Below, in pieces: positions 1 to 11,290 of a stretch of DNA of 64,000 bases (position 1 is the stretch's first letter; the number at the start of each line of letters is the position of its first letter). The notes under the pieces were generated by a model. That model saw only the letters and a list, made by a program, of their open reading frames with translations. It was not told where the DNA came from and ran no database searches. Source of the stretch: Loxodes magnus (Eukaryota > Ciliophora > Karyorelictea > Loxodida > Loxodidae); the NCBI GenBank assembly GCA_946699065.1, contig CAMPDV010000458.1, positions 124,001 through 188,000 on the forward strand. The letters run 5' to 3'. The translations under genes and the position numbers were made by a program.

Positions 1-2690
1 GTCTTCTCCTCTTTAGTTTCCTAAAATTTATTTTTTAAACTGTAATATTTATTAAGGACGTGAAAGCTATGAAAAATGCATGCTATTTAAATAATCTAAA
101 TATAAAAACTTACTAGTACTAGGATAGCAAGGAAGGAGTTTAAGCCAGAATAAAAATCAGAAGCAGTAAAGTGATAAAGTTGTAACATAACAGCATTATT
201 AATCTGAAGAGCCTTAATACTATAAATCACTGAGACGTAGTTTCTGTTCGTAAATTTAGTTCTTATTTTCTCTATTTTAGTCTTACAACACTTGAGTCCA
301 ATAATCTTTAGTAGTAAATCAATAAAAAGTAAAATGAATAGCAGGAAAAGAGCTTCAAATAAATTGGATAATAGAGTGTAGCTTTAGTAATTAAGTTAAA
401 CATAAATTTATTTATCTATTTTCAATTAGTTGGAATTTAGATTTAAATCAATAAAATTATTATTATTTAATCCATTCTGTTTCTAATCATTATCAACATT
501 AGTATAATAGTAAGCGTTAAGAACTTCAGGTCGTTATACATCAACATATGCATTCATAAAAATGAGTTGAGTTATAAAAATAGCTTATAAAAATTTAGGA
601 GTACTTGCTGAATACTTAGAGTTACTAAAAAGGCTAGTTAATAAAGAACTTAAGCTTACTAAAGAACTAGTGTAAACAAGAGCAGTAGATATATCAGAAG
701 AATTTTGCATAAAATCTTTTTCTGAGTTTGAAATTTAGAAGTCATCAAGACTCTTTTTTATATCCTTAAATTAATCTTATTTCTATTCCTCTTCTTAATT
801 TTAAGAATCAGTATTATTTTCATTCTTACCAGGTATCAAATTGTTCTATATGCATTCATTATTTGATAACGTAAAAGTTGGAAAGCACTCAGAACATTCT
901 ATCTTCTATGAAAGATTTCATGAACAAAACTAGCAGTGAGGAATTATTTCGCAAGATTAACAAGTTTTATTGATATTTATCTAGTCTTATTAGCATTCTT
1001 TAACACAAGAAGTTTCTTGAAAAAGAAAATAAGGATTGTAGCACTCTAAACATGCTCCTCTTTCAATATCGCAGAATTTACAGTTTTCGATCATTTATGA
1101 ACACTTTTGACAAATGGAGTTCTGAATATAGTAAGTTTTATTAGGACAACTCTCAATGCACATATTATCAAACAAAACATAAGGGTCCTAACATTTAAGA
1201 CACTCGGTATCGTTTATATTGCACATTTCACAATTACTTATACTCTAATTACATAGCTAACAACTTTAACTCTCTTCGTAATAAAGATTGCTTGGACAAT
1301 TTTAAACACACTTATTGCCGAATAAAAGTCAAGGTTCCAAGCATTTTGTGCAGATATCTCCATTTGAGTTACATTCCTAGCAATTTTCTAACTTATTTTC
1401 GCATTTTAGGCAAGTAGAATTTTCAATAAAAAACTTTTCGTTAGGACAGTTCTAGATGCACTAGTTTTCGAATAAGATAAAAGATTCTTAGCATTGAAAA
1501 CACAATGATCCATTTTAATTGCATCTTTAACAATTCTCCATTGAGGAATTACAGTTTAAGCAAATAAAATTTTCAACGTAAAAACTATCATTAGGGCAAC
1601 TTTAAATGCATTAATTTTAGAATAAAAGTAATGGCTATTAACACTTTGTACACAAAGTTCCAATTATATCACACGTTTCACAATTCTAGATTCGAGATTG
1701 GCATTTTAAGCAAGTTAAGTTATCTTGAAAAAATGTTTAATCTGGGCATTAGCTTACACACTAACTATTGTATAATAATCAAGGATTTTAACACTTAGAG
1801 CATATAGTTCCTTGTTAATTGCACTCTTCACAATTTAAAATGGTTTCATTACAAAACTCGCATTATTTATTATTGTCTTAGTCTTATTATGTTATATGAC
1901 ATGTACTATTACATACTTATTCTACTGATAACTTTAAATTGCATATGCATGTATCTGCCTATAAATCTTTTGGGGAATAGCATTGGATGCAATTATTAGA
2001 ATTAATTCCAAAACATTTGAAGCATTAGGAGTTACAAGTAATAGAACTTTATTATAGAAAGCCTTGATCAGACTAATCTAAAATTAATTTAAAGCAAATT
2101 ATATCAAATATTTAATTCTTATAATATCTTAATGAATAAGTAGTCCCAGTAAAACTCCAAACATTAATATAGCTTCCTTAATTTATTATAGTAATCGAAG
2201 TAAAAGGCAATAGTTACCCAAAAGATTCTGATAGAGTCTAAAACTAGTTATTTATCTTTTAATGAGTTGCCGCAGCTAAAAAGCTTCCTTGAGTATTAAT
2301 TGCACATCCAAAAAATACTCAAATATCACTAACAAACATCATATCTAATTTGAAGGAAGTAAAACCTCCAATATATTAAATTATTTTGAAAGTAGTTTTC
2401 TAATTTTTTTAATCTTAGGTCAAACCAAATTCTAGAAAACTCGAAACACCATCATGAAATTAAAGGAAAATACCATGATTCTTTACTTGGTTACTGGAGT
2501 TAAATTTTAACCAGGCTGTAACGCTAAATTAAAGTCCCTGTGGATCTTAGCCATACTCAGAAAAAGTTTTAGAAGGCAACGAGTTAGTATCTCTTTAAGT
2601 TGGAACATTTGGATCAAGTATATCAAAAAATGCTAGCTAAGGTGAAACTTAAGAGATAAGGAAATAAAAAATAATTAAAGAGATTGACAT
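1..2690 (-). CDS. G1: Cys-rich CxxC-repeat membrane protein, C-terminus cut by window edge
   Basis: Start ATG is the complement of 2688-2690, chosen because the same signal-peptide start (MSI/MSVSLII) opens all six copies. With TAA/TAG as Gln the frame runs to position 1; by comparison with G3 about 710 nt of 3' coding sequence lie outside the window. Order: signal peptide, laminin-G/concanavalin-like domain (TAWLKF and FFGCAINTQG motifs), about seven CxxC units, then start of a multi-pass membrane domain. Total length differs from G3 and G6 by multiples of three, so the frame is kept. In-frame TGA occurs at 2321-2319, 1331-1329 and elsewhere, at positions that are Trp (TGG) in paralogues. 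Probably a cell-surface protein; no ligand or function can be assigned. Same sequence as G4, about 36.7 kb away. Confidence 0.8.
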
Positions 2691-3720
2691 TTTATTTATA
2701 GATAGTTATGCTTATGTAAATAATAAACATAGATGCAAGCTCTTTAATAAATTTAACTAACTTAAATTTATATCATCAATTCATCAAATATGGGTAGAAA
2801 AGAAATCTCAAATGAATTTAATTTTAACTCTAATCTATAATAGCAAGCTTTCTCAAGATACTATAACAATTCTTAATATGATAAATAATACTAGAAGTAA
2901 TCAAGATAATTGGATAGGAGTATAGTGCGGCATTTTAAGCAGCTCTTAAATATATTTAGTTATACATTTGTTTAACTATATATATTCTTTTATTTCTACT
3001 TTAAAGTGATTTAGAAATTTAATACTCCGAAAGCTTTTAAAAAATAAAATAGAGATGATGTTTTTATAATTACATCTAGTGAAGATAAATTTTAAATTAT
3101 TGATAATTCAGAGAAATAAGTTTAAGTTATGCTAATTAATGAGAAGCCACTTTTAAAATTTGTTAAAGCAAGATCTTGTAATAATACAATACTTATTTTA
3201 TTAACTTTAATTATTTTTAAGATTTTTGTCTTCATTGAGATTTCCTATATACCATAATTTAATCTTAGAATTTCTCAAACTTTCCTCCGAAATATAGACG
3301 ATTACATACTACACAAAATCTAAATCTTTTTAGCTCTTTTTATTTACGGCATTATTAGTTAAAATAGCTGCTTTTTATTTTATTTTGGCTTGAAGTTTAA
3401 GTTTAATAATTATTTATCTTAAAGATTTGCTTTAATAATTATATTTCTTAAACACTTGTATGAGCTTAATAACCTTTTTACTCTTTTATTTGTAGAGATT
3501 ATAAATATCTTAGTAAGCTAAAATAGAGAATAAGCTCTTTTTAGCATTAATTTATTTTTTTACTTTATAGCTTCCTATTATCATTTGCTTTGCTATGCTT
3601 AGAATTAAATTAATTCTACATTGTGAATATTAATTTTTCTCCTTATTTGCTTCACAGTAAACATCTAGTTTATCTATTATTAAGGTATTTTCTTGAGAAT
3701 AAGTAGATTTAATTGGAGTA
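2691..3720. repeat. Upstream arm of G1, inverted copy of the arm before G2
   Basis: Non-coding A+T-rich spacer upstream of G1. It matches, in reverse complement, 10290-11290 upstream of G2 (for example the stretch around 3430-3500 against 10440-10560), and directly matches the upstream sequences of G3 and G4. Similarity fades near 3720. It probably holds the promoter; the only distinct motif seen is the palindrome listed at 2927-2943. Confidence 0.75.
2927..2943 (-). promoter_or_regulatory. Conserved upstream palindrome of G1
   Basis: GCTGC-7 nt-GCCGC on the minus strand, 237 bp before the G1 ATG. The other copies have GCTGC-6/7 nt-GCAGC at nearly the same distance; here one arm carries a mismatch, as in G4. 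A role in expression is inferred only from conserved sequence and position. Confidence 0.4.
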
Positions 3721-4282
3721 TTATTTCTCAATTTTGCTTCTAGTTTTCTATTAGGCAACAGAGAAAATAAAGTTAAATACTTAACTTATTGTTTTGACGT
3801 GGTGCTTTTAATTTTTCATAATTTATGATAAAAGTAAAAAAGCTTTAAATCATACTCTGTAGACAGATCTACTGCTAAAAATATTATTCATATAACAAGT
3901 ATTTAAAAAACCTTTGTCCCCATGATACTCAAATTAAATACTATAATATTGGAGCGTGGAATATCTTGATAGTTCATCAGTCTAATGAAGAATCAAATGT
4001 CATGATGGTTTAACAATCTCTAAATCTTATTGTCAAACTGGCATATAAATAATAGAAACTAGCGAATAAATATTAAAGCACAAAATAAAAAATTTACATT
4101 TAATAAATAAAAAGATAAAAAACATCAAGGTATGAGAAAAGGAAATTTTCCAAAGCAACTAAAATTACAAAGAATATGAAAGAATAATCCTTAAAACTTA
4201 AACACATTAAATCATTAAAGACTGAGAACTATTAAAACAAATTCTAAATAAATTAAGAATTACAGAATTAATTGGAAAAAAA
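3721..4282. other. A+T-rich spacer
   Basis: Between the G1 upstream arm and the Z1 gene. Nothing recognisable apart from near-identity to 40437-40998 in the second unit. Confidence 0.6.
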
Positions 4283-5079
4283 ATGGAGTCTTAAAATCTT
4301 GTTCCCTGCTTTTTCTTGAGCAAAGAAGAGAAAAAAGCTCTAGAGAAAAAGCAGGCATAAAAAAGTATCAAAAGTCTTCTTCTCCTCACTTACAAAACTA
4401 ATAAAGAACCTAATAACTATAATAAACACCTCCTAAAGTAATAAAAAGAAAGGAATCTAATATAATAACCGGAAAAGAACTTCCATCAAAGATAATTAAA
4501 AAGGAAATCAATATTTAACAGTTATTATTTGAAATATCCAATCTCTAGGAAGAGATTAAAGTGCTTAAGTTGGAAAATTAAGAACTAAGAAACTTATTAT
4601 CACTTGGATAAGATAACTTAGAGATTAGAATTATTAATTAAGAAAGGGAACTCCAAGCATATTGGAACATTTAAACTGAACATAGATAAGAAACAGCAAG
4701 GCTTGGAAATATCGTATAAAAACAAGAGTTGGAGTTTATTAAGCAAAACAATATTAGCACAAACATAACTAATTAGACAAATTAGATGGATTTAGAATAA
4801 AAAGAGGTTATAAATCGAAAATCAATCAGATAAGTAAGGAAGAAATGCTACTACTGTAATAGTAAGTGACATTTGTATAAGAATTGCTAAAAATTTTAGA
4901 ATTTCAAGAAAAATTTTGGCGTAAAGAATAAGAAAAATACTAGAGGCTCTATTGCAACTAGCATGGAGATATTTACAGAAGAAAATGATGTGAAGTACCT
5001 TTTGAAATAATAAGAACAAGAAATCAAAGAAACTGAGAAGACCTTAGTGAAGATAATTTCATTAGAAAGTCAAGAATGA
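4283..5079 (+). CDS. Z1: coiled-coil protein with CCHC zinc knuckle (start uncertain)
   Basis: From about 4390 the frame ending at the TGA at 5077-5079 reads as a Gln/Lys-rich segment, then a heptad-like coiled coil (NLQEEIKVLKLENQEL at about 4545-4600), then a zinc knuckle C-x2-C-x4-H-x4-C at 4846-4887. The coiled coil and knuckle match Z2 (NLQEEVQILKKENQ; CYLCKSKFHTYKRC), so the two are paralogues. The residue before the knuckle His is encoded by TGA (4867-4869), where Z2 has Phe; an aromatic residue is expected there. The best ATG (4283) lies in another frame and would need a frameshift or small intron near the A-run at about 4357. Knuckles of this type bind nucleic acid in gag-like and RNA-binding proteins; no reverse transcriptase is nearby. 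Function unknown. Confidence 0.55.
4306..4357. repeat. Inverted repeat inside Z1
   Basis: CCTGCTTTTTCT near 4307 and AGAAAAAGCAGG near 4341-4352 are inverted copies about 20 nt apart, giving a strong potential hairpin close to where the N-terminal reading frame of Z1 becomes uncertain. Also present in the second unit at about 41023-41074. Confidence 0.6.
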
Positions 5080-6268
5080 TGAGAAGTGTTGCTGATAAAA
5101 CAACTTATTTTAAACGGTGTCCAGATTGGCACTGTTGAACATCTTAATTTCATTATCATTAAGAATTACAGATAAAAATACCTGAAAATTTTATAAAATG
5201 ATATTATTATTTGAAGATGCTTCGCTTTGAATCAAACAAATATTTAGGTGAAAAAAGAATATTAGAAACATTAAATTTATAATAAAATGTATAAATTTTA
5301 TAATTTTTAAAAATTAAAATAAAAAGAAGATAAAGAAGCTATAAATATTAGAAACTTAAAGAGCTTATAATCTAAAACTCTCAAGATTATTTTATGATCT
5401 ATAGCTTTGAATATAACTAAAAAAAGTTTTCATAAAAATTAGAATAATTTAATTTATTTCAAACACGTTAAAATGCTTTAATATAACAATGGAATAATAT
5501 AGAAATTTCACATGGACTAGTATTAGATCTTTTGTATTATGATATTGTAAATCGTTATTTAGAAAATAAAAGTAGATCAATAGAATTTAAATGTATGAAT
5601 TTAGATAAAAGATTCGCTTGTATAGTATGAGATGGATAATTTTAATATCAAAATCAAGAAAAAATACACAATAATTATAAAAAAAAACGAAAAAAAATTT
5701 CATTGAACAATATGTATTTCTATTTTTGAATATAATTAATTTTTAAAGAAATATAAAAATAACGAGCTATAACTTAATTTTAAGATTGGAACTTCACCAA
5801 TCATATAAAAATAAAAAGTCACGTATTTATGAGTACTTTTGCATTAAAAAAAGAAAATTAAAATTCTTTTAAATAAATAACCTAAAAATATCTAGCGGCA
5901 AAGAAAAAAATTGTTTATTATCTGTTAAAGTATAAATACGTGAAACCACGGCATTTCAAAAACCTTGTAAGACTTTTTGCACTCCCCAAAGCAGAATATA
6001 GGTTAATAAGTACTCGCAAGTAGCAAAATATAATTTCTGCCATAATGGACAGAATAAATACAAGTATGAGATTTAAAGCTAGAAAAGCATTCTAAACAAA
6101 TATGTAAATCTTTAATGAATCATGTTGCATAGATTTTATTTGAATGCTTTTATAGTATATCATGGCACTGAGATTTTTTATTATTTTTAATAAAATTAGA
6201 AAAGAAAGTATTGAATTCCCTTAATTGAAAATCAGAAATTTATTGAGAAATATAAAAAAGAATAAAAT
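5080..6268. other. A+T-rich spacer after Z1
   Basis: Nearly identical to 41796-42984. Around 5890-6060 it is less A+T rich but shows no tRNA boxes and no convincing reading frame. I see no gene here. Confidence 0.5.
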
Positions 6269-6783
6269 ACTTTGATGATGCTTAGCATTTATTTATATTT
6301 TATAAATAAATATGATTATAGAACGAGCAACTCTTTCAATATTTATATTAAAGAAGAAAGTTCTCATGCTTCTTGTTGTCATTCTAGCTGTTCGATGAAT
6401 CATATCAGCTACTCCAAATGGGGAATGGGGTTTCATCTTATTAAAAATTATTCTTGAATCTCGAACCAAATGCTCCAGTCTTCTTGAATAAGATCAAATA
6501 AGAATTATTAATTAAGTCATTAGAAGGCTCGTCAGTTAAACGTTCATACTGCTAGCGAGAACCCTCTAATAAACTAGGTTTGTCTCTTCCGAGCTTTTCC
6601 ACCCTTTCCTATGGCGGTATCTAGGGCAAGATTACTCACAATGTAGTATACACTACACAAGATTACCTGCTAGTTCTCCTGACTGCGTCTGAAATCCATA
6701 TTTTATACATAATAATAATTTATTAATGTGATGTCTTCCTTTATTAGGTTAATTATGGTTAATATAAATTGTTTTAAAAGTTC
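6269..6783 (+). other. Unresolved segment with a short Cys/His-containing frame
   Basis: A 61-codon ATG frame (6272-6457, ending in TGA) contains SCCHSSCS. The second copy (42988-43173) has four amino-acid changes in 61, so protein conservation does not look strong. The stretch 6540-6700 is markedly G+C richer than its surroundings. If read on as coding, the L and R copies differ by two compensating 1-nt indels (near 6492 and 6537). It may be a 5' part of the H gene or a non-coding element; I cannot decide. Confidence 0.3.
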
Positions 6784-7700
6784 ATGGAATCGTTCTGTTC
6801 TTCACTAGAATTATTTTCTTCTTATACAAAAGGCTTGAGATAATTTAACCGTTCATTATCATAGGAATCTTGCTCCAATCTCAATTAAATCCAAACATTT
6901 GTATCAATCTTCTTTTTTTAATATATGATATATCTAATAATAATTAATCTCCACCGTATATCTTTTTCTTGAAATTTTTCCTTCTGGGGAGCGGTATAAT
7001 TTAGTCATGCTATTTCATAACTTTTAGCATGCTTATTTATATTTTCTCTAAAAGTATCAACATTTTCTAAAAATATGTCCTTTCTTTTAATGAAAGAAAC
7101 ATCTTTTTTGGTATTTTAAGAGTTATATCCTAATTTTTGGCATTCTCTGTATTTTTTTTTCTTGTAGCAGAAAGTATTTTATAAAATCTCTGTTCAAATC
7201 AAAGAATCAGGTTTGGATTTTATTAGAATTTATTTAAGGTTATTACTTTTTTCGATTTATTATATCTTGAGATCTGTTTTTCCAACTGTACACAAATTAG
7301 ACTATGAAGGGTTTGGTGTCTTTTCTGTTTTTATCCAAGGGTCTTCATTCTAAAATTGGATTACTGTGATTGCCAATGTAATAATTCGGTTACTTTTAAT
7401 TTTTCGCTTTTCATCTCTTTGAAGTCATTATTTTTAAGGTAATTTGAATTATATATATATTTATAATTTTTAGAGGATATTCTAAATTTAAAAGCTGAAA
7501 AAATAAGAGTAAGAACAGACAAGGAACACTGAAAGACTATTGGTATAAGTAAGAAATACAACATCTTCTTCCTGATTTTAAAGCGAAAATACAAGATATT
7601 TATTATATATTAATTATTAATGCAGATTCCCAAATTTGAGCTTGCTTAACATAGGAACCTTCACTGAAACTTAGGTCATTAATAAAGAGATGATAAAGGA
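6784..7700 (+). pseudogene. H (first copy): paralogue of the G membrane domain, frameshifted
   Basis: Frame starting at ATG 6784 encodes several hydrophobic segments and aligns with the C-terminal membrane domain of G2/G5 (shared order: a Leu/Phe-rich helix, a DFIRIYLR-like stretch, a long helix, then a basic linker ending DIYYI). In-frame TGA at 7420-7422 is shared with the second copy. Relative to the copy at 43500, one extra T near 7511 shifts the frame in the linker, so this copy looks broken whatever UGA means. No Cys-rich ectodomain was found upstream. Confidence 0.5.
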
Positions 7701-7726
7701 TAGTTTAATCAGATTTTTGGGAATCT
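7624..7726. repeat. 11-bp inverted repeat bounding a segment inside H
   Basis: AGATTCCCAAA at 7624-7634 and TTTGGGAATCT at 7716-7726 are exact inverted copies. They lie in a block (about 7610-7990) that interrupts the alignment of H with the membrane domain of G2. The right side continues as CTAAGTACCCAT, which resembles the core of the hairpin element at 15438-15649. It may be an insertion or intron. The second copy has the same pair at 44336-44346 and 44428-44438. Confidence 0.5.
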
Positions 7727-8019
7727 AAGTACCCATTATTACTATATCCTCCACTGTTTGCTGATTCAAGGGACCTGGAACAGAATGACTTTTAGTGGTT
7801 GAAATGATTTAAGCTCTTACTTTTTTTAACTTAGAAGGACTTAAATCAGCTGTTGTATTTACTACAAGATTTGGAACTCCTCTATTATCCTCTCCTTCCA
7901 GCCTTCGGACAGAATCACAAGACGTAAGAATAAGAAGGGAATCAAATTTTTGATTTGACTAAATGGAAAAGAGAAAAATTATTAACTTTTATCTATTAAT
8001 GGTGAACCAAGTTAATTTA

Positions 8020-8140
8020 TTTATACTCGTTTCTTGGTATGGTGTTTTATCTTAACATGCATCTTCATGGTTTTATTTGATAATATGCCTCTTCACTTAA
8101 TTTGAAAATAAGATATTTGATAATTTTCCTAATAAAAACA
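8020..8140 (+). pseudogene. H, downstream fragment of membrane domain
   Basis: Reads as a segment like FLVWCFILTCIFMVLF, aligning with FLVRRFILACFLIVLF in G2 (about 13965-14010). After that the similarity to G2 stops and TGA codons follow, so the gene appears truncated here. Confidence 0.5.
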
Positions 8141-10289
8141 TGAGGAATCCTCTTAGCTTGCTTTTCAACTATATATAATAATTAATTAATTAAACCTCTA
8201 AAATAATAAACTAATATTGCTCTAATACCCTAATTTAGTTAATTTTAATCTATACTCAACTTTATTAATAAACCTTATAGCATAAATAAGAAAAACTAAA
8301 TTAAATAATAAATCTTAGTCTTTTAGAAAATTCTTAGTTAGACTTGCTTAATAGTTTTATATATTTTATCTTAGTAATCTAAGTAATTTATTTCAATTTT
8401 CATTAGTTCTATTTATTTCTAGTATAATCATTTTCAACTGTATTTATACTTTTTTCTATTAAGCTTCAGATGGTTCAAACTAAATTTTATATTAAGATAT
8501 CTCTAAATTAGTAAAAATAAAGTATGATAAAAGGCTTTGTTTATTTTAATCTACATACCTCATTTTTGTTATATAGGAAATAAATCTTAAAGGTTTACAA
8601 TTATATATTTACCTTTATAATTATAAATAAATTTTAGTTAAAAGGTAAATAAAAAATATCTCTTAAGACATTTTATTTATTTAATAGCTCAAATAACTTA
8701 ATATAACCTTTAGCTTTATCTATTATACATTTTTAACTTTATGCTTTTAATTCTAAATTATGAGATATATTAGTTATATGTTTATTAGGTTTTGATTATT
8801 TAACCCACATTGGTAGCATATAACGAAATTTATTACAAATAGATATATTATAATTGTTCCTTCAATCATTAGATTTAATCTTTTACTATTTAAGAAATTA
8901 AGGATATTTTAAAAGGAATTTCAAACAATTAGGTATCCTAAAATTTAAACAAATAACTATATAGAAATAATAGATTTTTATAATTATCTCCATATAAAAC
9001 CTTAATAAATATAAATTTATTCTAGGATTTATAAAATTTAAATACTACTGATTAAGATTAATATTGTGAATAAATATTTTTGCTATAAAATTCTGAGAAA
9101 AGAAAAGTTAAGGGACTTTATATAAAATTATTTTGTTTCTTTTTAGTAAAATGATGAATATTTTTATTTTAGAATTTACAAGATTCATAGATTTTGTAAA
9201 TTATATATTTATGAAATTTTATTTGCTAGACGGATAGAAATTTAAGTTTTCAATCTATATAAATTATTAAAATCCTAAATTAGTAATCTCTGAGATTTTT
9301 ATGAATAAGATTATATTTCTAGATCAATAAAAAAAATTAAGAATGCTTTTTAGAAAAATAGCTTAGCCATTAAATTTAATTTAAAATAGATTATTATTAT
9401 ATCTTTATTATTTAAGATATTTTACCTTTAGCTTACTATTTTTTATTAATCTTAAGAGACAGATAGTTAGTTTTAAATAAAATAAGAATATTTTAAATTT
9501 AACCATATACTAAATATAAAATAAAGTACTATATTCATTACATTTATAATTTTAATAATATAAGTATATCTATCTTTATAGGTGTAATAAGCTTAAATTA
9601 TAATATAATACTTGTAAGGTATAAATTCATTATCTATTTAAAAATAATTATAACTTTATAAATATTTTCAATTTTCCTTCCTCTTAATAAACTTAAGCTA
9701 GGCTAAAAAATATGATTATAACTTTATTAAAGCAAGTGATCCAAATCATACCTTTTGTTTCTTAATTGTTTAATTGCTAAAATTTCTAGACTTTATAATA
9801 TTTACCCTCGAACTTTAATATTTTGTTAAGAGAATTATACTTTAACTAGAAGAATTAAAAATAAAAATCTTTTTTGTCTAATAATTTTAATCACAAAACT
9901 TATAATCCACTAAGTCATTCAAAGTATCTTTGTCATGCTATTTATCATGCTTTTATTTTTTCAAATATCTATTACAGGCTTTCTCAATACCGATTTAAAT
10001 TAAATAAAAAAGGAAATAGATATAAAGAGGAAGTTGAAAGAAAGTTTATTATTTATTGAATGATTAAAGCATTTCAAAGTTTTCTTATAACTATCTTATT
10101 TGAAACTTAGTCTTAGTAAATTATCTTCAAATCAACCATCCATAACTTAAGATAACTCTTAAAGCAATCTTTCAAAAATAAATTAGCTATTAAAATGTTT
10201 ATTTTGCGTCATTCTTCAATAATTAATTTTACGAAACATCAAATTAAAGTCTATTAATGATTTAGCATTTTCTTAATAAAACTTATTGA
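8141..10289. repeat. Upstream spacer block (U) of G2
   Basis: Very A+T-rich sequence with no supportable gene. 8820-10290 recurs at about 45560-47030 and 56760-58200 (direct), at 19850-21300 (direct, without a G gene after it) and partly at 31200-31990 (inverted). The 61-codon frame at 9874-10059 is simply part of this spacer: it is identical in the second unit and absent as a frame from the more diverged copies. Confidence 0.65.
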
Positions 10290-11290
10290 TCTAAGAAATA
10301 AATTAGATCTTTACAGTGTAGCAAATAAGGAGAAAAATTAATTTTCACTAAGCAGAATTATTTTAAATCAAGCTTGGCCAAGTAAATAATAATAAAAAGC
10401 TATAAAATAGTAAACAATAATTAAATATAAAAAGTTATTTTCTCTATTTTCGCTTATAAATATTTATAAATCTCTACAAATAAAAGAGTAAAAAGGTTAT
10501 TAAGCTCATACAAGTGTTTAAGAAATATAATTCTTAAAACAAATCTTTAAGATAAATAATTATTAAACTTAAACTGCAAGCCAAAATAATATTGTAAGTA
10601 GCTTCTTTTAACTAATAATACCATAACACCAAATTAAAAAGAGCAAAAAAATTTAGAATTTATTTAGTATGTAATCATCTATATTTCGGAAGAAAGTTTG
10701 AAAATTTCTAAAATTAAATTAAGTGTATATAGGAAATCTCAATGAAGACAAAAAATATTAAAAAATAATTAAAACTGATAAAGTAAATACTCTACAAGAT
10801 CTTGCCTTCTACGAATTTTTTAAGTGGCTTCTCATTAATTAGCATAACTTAAACTTATTTCTCTGAATTATCAATAGTTTAAAATTTATCTTCACTAGAT
10901 GTAATTTAAAAACATCATCCCTATCTTTTTATTTTAAAATCTTTCGAAGTATAAATTTCTAAATCACTTTAAAGCAGAAATAAAAGGATATATATAGTTA
11001 AATTCAAAGTATAACTAAATATATTTAAGAGCTGCTTAAAATGCAGCACTTTACTTCTATCCAATTATCTTGAATATTTCAATTATTATTTATCATTTTA
11101 AAAATGTTTATAGTATCTTGAAATAAGAGAAAGCTTGCTATTGTAGATTAAAGTTAAAATTAAAGTCATTTGAGATTTCTTTTCTACCCATATTTGATGA
11201 ATTGATGATATAAATTTTATTTAGTTAAATTTATTAAAGAGCTTGCATCTATGTTTATTATTTACATAAGCATAACTATCTATAAATAAA
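10290..11290. repeat. Upstream arm of G2 (inverted copy of 2691-3720)
   Basis: Conserved non-coding block directly before the G2 ATG. It forms a head-to-head inverted repeat with the G1 upstream arm; about 6.6 kb containing Z1 and H lies between the arms. Contains the conserved palindrome at 11031-11047. Confidence 0.7.
11031..11047 (+). promoter_or_regulatory. Conserved upstream palindrome of G2
   Basis: GCTGC-TTAAAAT-GCAGC, about 245 bp before the ATG at 11291, conserved before all G copies including diverged ones. Regulatory role is inferred. Confidence 0.45.

Noticed and set aside
4822-5019. Minus-strand 65-codon frame (also at 41538)
   Set aside because: Antisense to the zinc-knuckle end of Z1.
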